DNA from: JACTOJ01 sp032335695
GTDB taxonomy: Bacteria; Bacillota; Clostridia; Clostridiales; Clostridiaceae
Assembly (NCBI RefSeq): GCF_032335695.1
Contig: NZ_JACTOJ010000033.1
Span: 1 to 46,719 of the forward strand
Direction: 5' to 3'
Length of the DNA stretch: 46,719 nt
Shown here: positions 42,724 to 46,719 of the stretch, piece after piece
Layout: each line of letters begins with the position of its first letter
Position numbering within the stretch: position 1 is the first letter of the stretch
Position numbers and translations under genes: made by a program
Notes under the pieces: generated by a model
Databases searched by the model: none
The model's input: the letters and a program-made list of their open reading frames with translations, nothing else
Told to the model about the DNA's origin: nothing

Positions 42724-42945
42724 CTAGATTTCAATACTTTTTTCATTATTATCTGGCTCGTTTTGCTTAATTATTTTTTTAACATCCTTCTCAAATTTGG
42801 ATCTAGGAAGCATAACTATCCTGCCGCAACCACAGCATTTAGCTTTTATATCAGCTCCAAGTCTTATTATCTCCCACTCTGTGCTACCACAAGGATGCTG
42901 TTTTTTTAGTTGTACTATATCACCCATATAAAAAACCTTTGGCAT
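42724..42945 (-). CDS. DUF951 protein (YyzM-like)
   Basis: 73 residues: FYMGDIVQLKKQHPCGSTEWEIIRLGADIKAKCCGCGRIVMLPRSKFEK is the complete DUF951 domain. The Cys residues in HPCGS and CCGCG make a probable zinc site. Its role is unknown; a nucleic-acid or ribosome-linked function is possible given its neighbours. AAAGGAGAAA lies before the ATG, and its ATG follows the mscS stop by one base, so it is in the DUF3343-mscS-DUF951 unit. Confidence 0.9.
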   Translation of the reverse strand: MPKVFYMGDIVQLKKQHPCGSTEWEIIRLGADIKAKCCGCGRIVMLPRSKFEKDVKKIIKQNEPDNNEKSIEI

Positions 42946-42946
42946 A

Positions 42947-43828
42947 CTATTTCTCCTTTCTTAAATCATAATTAACTATTCTTGTAACTGGATAAGCTAA
43001 TTCTACATTATTAACATCTAAAATCTTTTTCAGATAGGCTCTCAATTCAGGCTCAAGATCCCATTGAGTCATAGGCTTCGCTTTTCCAACAACTCTAAGG
43101 GTTACTCCGCTGTCTTTCAAAGCCACCACTCCGACTACATTAGGACCCTCTACCACATTCTCATGTTCCTTTTTAAAGCTTTCGCAGGCTTCCTTTAAAA
43201 TTTCAGTTGCCTTGTAGGTGTCTTCTTCATAGGCAATATCCATTTCTACCATAAATCTCATATTATTTCTAGAGTGGTTAGTAACCTTAGTGATCATTCC
43301 ATTAGGTATGATATGTAAATCTCCATTGAAATCTTTGAGCTTTGTTACTCTAAGCTCTATGCTGTCCACTATACCCTTCATATTATCTACTGATATATAA
43401 TCTCCCACTACATACTGGTCTTCAAACAATATAAAAAATCCATTTATAATATCTTTTACAAGACTTTGTGCTCCAAAACCGATAGCCGCACCACCAATTC
43501 CGGCGAAGGTAATACTTATATTTCCAAATAGTTTAGTTAGTAATGCACTTATACCAATAAAATACACCGTATATCTTAAAATACTGGATAATATAGCTCC
43601 CATGGTTTTTGCTTTTTTATCATCTAGTGAAAACCTCATATTCTTTTGCTTCTTTACAGTTTTAGCAATAACTTTATTTCCTATCTTTATTGATAGATAC
43701 ATGGCTAAGAAAAGCACTACTAAGAATATTATAAAGGATATTGCAGAATTTATATTACTTGAGGTTATAGTTATACCTAATATCTTAAATACACCATTTT
43801 TTATATCTATACTGAATAATTTTCCCAT
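42947..43828 (-). CDS. mscS: Small-conductance mechanosensitive channel, MscS family
   Basis: About 293 residues. Three helices: residues 20-45, about 80-100 and the pore helix ISITFAGIGGAAIGFGAQSLVKDIINGFFILFEDQ, followed by the beta domain (VGDYISVDNMKGIVDSIELRVTKLKDFNGDLHIIPNG) and a C-terminal alpha/beta domain. It releases solutes upon osmotic downshock. I start at ATG 43828, directly after GGAGGAAGTT; an ATG at 43840 is in frame but contains the ribosome site itself. It lies between DUF3343 and DUF951. Confidence 0.93.
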   Translation of the reverse strand: MGKLFSIDIKNGVFKILGITITSSNINSAISFIIFLVVLFLAMYLSIKIGNKVIAKTVKKQKNMRFSLDDKKAKTMGAILSSILRYTVYFIGISALLTKLFGNISITFAGIGGAAIGFGAQSLVKDIINGFFILFEDQYVVGDYISVDNMKGIVDSIELRVTKLKDFNGDLHIIPNGMITKVTNHSRNNMRFMVEMDIAYEEDTYKATEILKEACESFKKEHENVVEGPNVVGVVALKDSGVTLRVVGKAKPMTQWDLEPELRAYLKKILDVNNVELAYPVTRIVNYDLRKEK

Positions 43829-43839
43829 AACTTCCTCCA

Positions 43840-44088
43840 TTAAATCAATTGTTTATAACTATTCTCCTTCTTATAGAAATATCCCTTAAACTTTATCTCT
43901 TCTCCTTCTAGTATTCTCTTTATACTTTCTCCATCACTTGTCTCTACTCTTATGCTTATCCCACAGCTTTTTGTTATAAAAGTTGGCGTAGGCATTATCT
44001 TTATATCAAAGTTTTTAGCTTTTAATTTTCCTTCTGCCTGCATGGTAGTGCTTGTATTATCAAAGGTTATTAAATAATATTCGTTCAT
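43840..44088 (-). CDS. DUF3343 protein
   Basis: 82 residues: YYLITFDNTSTTMQAEGKLKAKNFDIKIMPTPTFITKSCGISIRVE fits DUF3343 (putative Se/S carrier-like), with the lone Cys in KSCGISIR in the expected place. The fold is ferredoxin-like. Family members often sit near selenium or sulfur genes, but this one precedes mscS. It is the first gene of a three-gene minus-strand unit. A role in sulfur transfer is possible and unproven. Confidence 0.85.
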   Translation of the reverse strand: MNEYYLITFDNTSTTMQAEGKLKAKNFDIKIMPTPTFITKSCGISIRVETSDGESIKRILEGEEIKFKGYFYKKENSYKQLI

Positions 44089-44300
44089 AAAATTACATGC
44101 CCCTTTATTATTAGATTCAATAATTAGTATAACCTATTTTTATTGCTGATGAAATATAATATTCTTTAATTTGCAATTTACAAATTATAAGTGATAATTG
44201 ATAGTGAAGAGCTAGTAATTATTGCAGATAATATTCTCTCTAGACACCATAAGTTTTTATCTTTATAATAATATTACTAAATAATTTATTAGGAGTGAAT

Positions 44301-45356
44301 ATGGATAATTTATTAGAAAAACTGGACAGATATATTATTTTCTTTATTATCTACACCTTTGTTTTTTTTACTTTTTTTAAGACATTACCCTACACTATTC
44401 CTTTCGTACTAGCTTTTTTATTTGCCCTTATACTTCAAAAACCAACGAAGTTTTTAGCTAGAAAATTTTCTTTAAAGCCGTACCTAGCTTCGCTTATTAC
44501 TACATTAGTATTTTATATTGTATTTTTCACTATTATCGGGCTGATACTTACCTCTTTAATTAGTGAACTTATTTCTCTTACTTCATCAATAACTACTTTT
44601 GTTTCTTCTAAAAACATAAATATACAAAATACATACGACTACATTAATAAATTTTATAATAATTTAAATCCTACGATTACAAAAGCTATTGAAAGTAACT
44701 GGAACAATGTAACAAAGTATGTAGCTAATTTTGGTACTCTGACAATATCCTTTTTGCTGAATTTGGTTACCAATTTTGTATCCTCTATACCTTATTGGAT
44801 TATGCTGTTTCTTTTCACTGTGATTTCAACTTACTTCTTCTCTAGAGACATTTCTGAATTTAGAAATTCAAATAAGGTTTCTCCCTTGTTTGATTCAAAA
44901 TACTCAAAGTTTTGGGATGTACTTAATGAGATAAAAATAACACTAGGTAATTATGTGAAATCCTATATGATAGTTATAAGTATAACTTTTGTAGTAACTC
45001 TTATTGGATTTATAATATTCAATGTTAGATATGCCTTTGCGCTAAGTGTTTTATGTGGAATATTAGATTTGTTACCGGTTTTAGGTATTCCTATCGTATA
45101 TTTTCCATTAATTGGATATTATGCAGCGGATAAAAATTATTTTGCTGCAATAGGTATACTGGTATGGTATATAATAGTTTTCATAACCAGACAGATAGCT
45201 GAACCAAAGATAGTTTCTTCTTCCTTAGGCCTTCACCCCGTAGCTGTTCTTGCAGCTTTCTTCATAGGTCTAAAAGCCGCTGGTTTTATGGGAATGATTT
45301 TCTGCATATTCCTAGTTGTATTCTTTAATATTTTTAGAAAAGTTAAAATTCTTTAG
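44301..45356 (+). CDS. AI-2E family transporter (YtvI-like)
   Basis: About 351 residues, eight helices in the AI-2E/PerM layout: helices at residues 12-40, 60-85 and then a long amphipathic loop (residues 90-145), two helices around 150-180, and the conserved ALSVLCGILDLLPVLGIPIVYFPL before ITRQIAEPKIVSSSLGLHP and GLKAAGFMGMIFCIF. Close relatives in Bacillus (YtvI) are sporulation membrane proteins. The transported compound is unknown. I start at ATG 44301 after TTAGGAGTG; a GTG at 44295 is in frame. It is followed by yyaC, 49 bases on. Confidence 0.88.
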   Translation: MDNLLEKLDRYIIFFIIYTFVFFTFFKTLPYTIPFVLAFLFALILQKPTKFLARKFSLKPYLASLITTLVFYIVFFTIIGLILTSLISELISLTSSITTFVSSKNINIQNTYDYINKFYNNLNPTITKAIESNWNNVTKYVANFGTLTISFLLNLVTNFVSSIPYWIMLFLFTVISTYFFSRDISEFRNSNKVSPLFDSKYSKFWDVLNEIKITLGNYVKSYMIVISITFVVTLIGFIIFNVRYAFALSVLCGILDLLPVLGIPIVYFPLIGYYAADKNYFAAIGILVWYIIVFITRQIAEPKIVSSSLGLHPVAVLAAFFIGLKAAGFMGMIFCIFLVVFFNIFRKVKIL

Positions 45357-45364
45357 AATATTTT

Positions 45365-45402
45365 ACCTCCTTTTTGGATAAACTTCAAATAAGGAGGTTT
45401 TT
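45365..45402 (+). promoter_or_regulatory. Hairpin that terminates and hides the yyaC ribosome site
   Basis: ACCTCCTT (45365-45372) pairs exactly with AAGGAGGT (45391-45398), which is the ribosome site of yyaC (ATG at 45406). The hairpin is followed by TTTTATT, so it can also act as a terminator of the AI-2E gene. Read-through or an upstream-started message would have a closed ribosome site, limiting YyaC translation. Confidence 0.6.
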
Positions 45403-45405
45403 ATT

Positions 45406-45996
45406 ATGGATAATAAATATGTTTTAAATTGTTTAGATATAAATGCAAGTTATACCCTTAGCAATATATTATTTAAATATATACTTGATGCATTAGAGCA
45501 GCAAAAACAGCTTGTTTTCTTATGTATTGGAACGGACAGGTCTACCGGTGATAGTTTAGGTCCTTTAATTGGAGATAAGCTTAAATTTTTAAAGGGAAAC
45601 AATATATCTGTATTTGGTAACCTTGAATCACCTGTTCATGCTAAAAACTTAATAGATGTACTTGCCCTCATAAAGGATAAATATTCAGATCCATTCATTA
45701 TTGCTGTAGATGCCTGTTTAGGATCTATAAATAATGTAGGTAATATTATAATTGAAAAGAAACCCTTAAATCCTGGTTCTGCAATGAACAAAAAACTTCC
45801 ACCAGTTGGTGATATAAGCATAACTGGAATAGTTAATATATGTGGTTCATTAGAATTTATGGTCTTACAAAATACTAGATTATTCACTGTAATGCAGCTT
45901 GCAAATGTCATATCCCATGCTATATATCATTCTATACTTAAAGTGAAAAGTATAGATAAAATTTCTTCTTTATCTAATATTACTTCTAAAGTTTAA
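45406..45996 (+). CDS. yyaC: Spore protease-like YyaC
   Basis: 196 residues. FLCIGTDRSTGDSLGPLIGDKL and NLESPVHAKNLIDVLALI are the hallmark motifs of the YyaC family, which shares the fold of the germination protease GPR; later PFIIAVDACLGSINNVGNIIIEKKPLNPG and LPPVGDISITGIVN complete the domain. It is expressed in sporulation in Bacillus; proteolytic activity is inferred for the family. Its neighbourhood next to the origin-proximal genes (usually parA/parB) is conserved. Ribosome site AAGGAGGT is caught in a hairpin. Confidence 0.92.
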   Translation: MDNKYVLNCLDINASYTLSNILFKYILDALEQQKQLVFLCIGTDRSTGDSLGPLIGDKLKFLKGNNISVFGNLESPVHAKNLIDVLALIKDKYSDPFIIAVDACLGSINNVGNIIIEKKPLNPGSAMNKKLPPVGDISITGIVNICGSLEFMVLQNTRLFTVMQLANVISHAIYHSILKVKSIDKISSLSNITSKV

Positions 45997-46000
45997 TTAT

Positions 46001-46249
46001 TTAGAATATATTACTGTATGACCTGTTGTTGAGAATGTAATCTATGTCATTTATATTTTTACTTCCTATATCAATGATTAAAGAACCTTCTTTTTTATAA
46101 TTTATTTTACTATTTAATTGGTTTAAATCGCAATTTTTTAAATCGCAGATTACTACATCGCAGATTTCACTATCATCTTGTATAATACAATAGCCTCTAT
46201 CTAATAATTCATTTTTTATATCAATATTTCCATCAATATATACATTCAT
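46001..46249 (-). CDS. Small YkuS-like (UPF0180) protein
   Basis: 82 residues. Opening VYIDGNIDIKNELLDRGYCIIQDD, then CDVVICDLKNCDLNQL, then GSLIIDIGSKNINDIDYILNNRSY resemble the UPF0180/YkuS fold (Kxxvexglxxi...L...GY). Members are small Rossmann-like proteins of unknown function in spore formers. The match is partial, so the family name is tentative. AAAGGG lies before the ATG. The gene is convergent with yyaC, with four bases between stops and no room for a separate terminator. Confidence 0.55.
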   Translation of the reverse strand: MNVYIDGNIDIKNELLDRGYCIIQDDSEICDVVICDLKNCDLNQLNSKINYKKEGSLIIDIGSKNINDIDYILNNRSYSNIF

Positions 46250-46346
46250 ATTCCATTAGCCCTTTCCGAATACAATTTATGTTTTATTATTTATTATTAA
46301 ACTTATAGCGAATTATTATTCAATAAAATTAATCTATTTTAAAATA

Positions 46347-46394
46347 GCTTCTGTTTTAAATAAATGTTGATTATAAATTCCAATTTAAATCTAA
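46347..46394 (+). repeat. Palindromic dispersed repeat, decayed copy
   Basis: GCTTCTGTTTTAAATAAATG, then TTGATTATAAATTCCAATTTAAA, matches the module start and the palindrome with about a dozen changes. The arms no longer pair well. It is only 160 bases from the good copy at 46551, so two copies of different age lie side by side. Confidence 0.55.
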
Positions 46395-46549
46395 CTCAAT
46401 ATATAAAATTATACTTTTATATATATCTGATTATATTGAGAGTTGAAAAACACTCTTAGGAAGTACGACTTATAATCAGTATAATTTTGTCATGGTAAGA
46501 AGCAAAAATAAAAAGAGATAGATTTTAGTATTTCTATCTCTTTTTATTT
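46395..46549 (+). ncRNA. Structured non-coding region, possible small RNA with terminator
   Basis: CTCAATATA (46395) can pair with TATATTGAG near 46440. Part of that arm lies in CTGATTATA, which instead pairs with TATAATCAG further on, enclosing GAGAGT/ACTCTT. The two folds exclude each other. A strong terminator (AAAAAGAGATAG against CTATCTCTTTTT, 46509-46549) follows. No plus-strand gene ends here, so the terminator may close a small RNA. It could equally end a minus-strand gene from beyond the window. Confidence 0.35.
46509..46549. terminator. Bidirectional terminator before right-edge repeat
   Basis: AAAAAGAGATAG and CTATCTCTTTTT form a 12-bp stem with A and T runs on both sides. It probably ends either a plus-strand small RNA or a minus-strand gene lying beyond the window. 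Confidence 0.82.
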
Positions 46550-46550
46550 A

Positions 46551-46624
46551 GGTTCTGTTTTAAATCAGTGTTGATTTTTACACTGATTTAAAACTTCCTT
46601 CAGTTCGGGGAGGCCACTGAAAAA
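46551..46624 (+). repeat. Palindromic dispersed repeat, right-edge copy (good copy)
   Basis: GGTTCTG, the perfect 14-bp inverted arms with loop TGATTTTT, CTTCCTTCAG, TTCGGGGAGGCC and ACTGAAAAA follow in the same order as at the left edge. The two edges match over about 73 bases and then diverge, except that both are followed by hairpins. Confidence 0.88.
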
Positions 46625-46719
46625 GCTTCGCTTTTTCATGAAGAATTTAGCTAAATGCTAAATAGAGCACGAAGCATTTCACGATTTAGTAAAATATTTC
46701 GTGCTCTTCCCTTTTTCTA
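46620..46719 (+). other. Three consecutive hairpins after the right-edge repeat
   Basis: AAAAAGC-TTC-GCTTTTT (46620-46636), ATTTAGC-TAAAT-GCTAAAT (46645-46663) and AGAGCACGAA/TTCGTGCTCT (46664-46707) follow one another, the last with CCCTTTTT behind it. The last is a likely terminator. The array may be the inner end of a longer repeat element continuing past the window. Confidence 0.6.

Noticed and set aside
46349..46394. Could be an independent promoter or ncRNA start
   Set aside because: It aligns better with a decayed copy of the palindromic repeat, and no good -35/-10 pair is seen.
1..46719. CRISPR array
   Set aside because: The repeats are dispersed kilobases apart, palindromic and without regular spacers or cas genes.
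1..46719. tRNA or rRNA genes
   Set aside because: No cloverleaf with a TTCGA-type arm and no rRNA-like stretch was recognised in any gap; a tRNA scan would be decisive.

Overview
The window is low-GC, AT-rich DNA with strong AGGAGG-type ribosome sites, T-box leaders, a CtsR-type heat-shock promoter and sporulation-associated genes (a YyaC-type protein, a YtvI-like AI-2E protein). This points to an endospore-forming Firmicute, most likely a Clostridium. The right-hand third carries the block rpsF-ssb-rpsR / DUF2232-gdpP-rplI-lonC-dnaB on the minus strand. In clostridial chromosomes this block lies close to and left of oriC, so I infer that the origin lies beyond the right edge. Both ends of the window lie in copies of one dispersed palindromic repeat, so it is probably a whole contig bounded by repeats.

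Layout. 1-8.6 kb is a patchwork: an AAA-ATPase-like gene cut off by the repeat, a TruA paralogue with a substituted catalytic Asp, an esterase-like protein without its serine nucleophile, a MITE-like element, a peptide-deformylase-like gene, a T-box leader (probably isoleucine) in front of a methyltransferase, an intact AAA-ATPase/PD-(D/E)XK protein, dUTPase plus GNAT, and an inactive rhomboid-like membrane protein. 8.6-15.8 kb holds hsp20 with two CtsR sites, a chemotaxis receptor, an archaeal-looking valyl-tRNA synthetase under a valine T-box, and a GntR/DUF1648 pair with a palindromic operator. 15.9-21.3 kb holds a GH113-like lipoprotein or anchored protein, a methyltransferase, an IS-end remnant, an AraC regulator, a deletion derivative of an IS3-family element and a cystathionine-synthase-type PLP enzyme. 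21.5-26 kb has a three-gene ABC-2 exporter and a GH2 beta-glucuronidase.

26.2-31.0 kb is the most interesting part. Mevalonate kinase, diphosphomevalonate decarboxylase and phosphomevalonate kinase form one plus-strand run. Between the decarboxylase and the last kinase sit a small two-helix membrane protein and a TctA-type permease. No HMG-CoA synthase, HMG-CoA reductase or IPP isomerase is present here. I propose that this is a mevalonate uptake and salvage unit; the function is inferred, not shown.

31.2-46.7 kb is the conserved near-origin housekeeping region: an unknown membrane/OB-fold protein, dnaB, a LonC-type protease, rplI, gdpP, DUF2232, a LURP-one-like protein, a divergent PRPP synthetase, rpsR-ssb-rpsF, DUF951, MscS, DUF3343, a YtvI-like permease and yyaC. 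It ends in a structured intergenic region and the final repeat copy.

Small repeats recur through the window: three good copies and at least four decayed copies of one palindromic module, two elements sharing GGGGCTGTYGCA ends, and one IS3-family relic.
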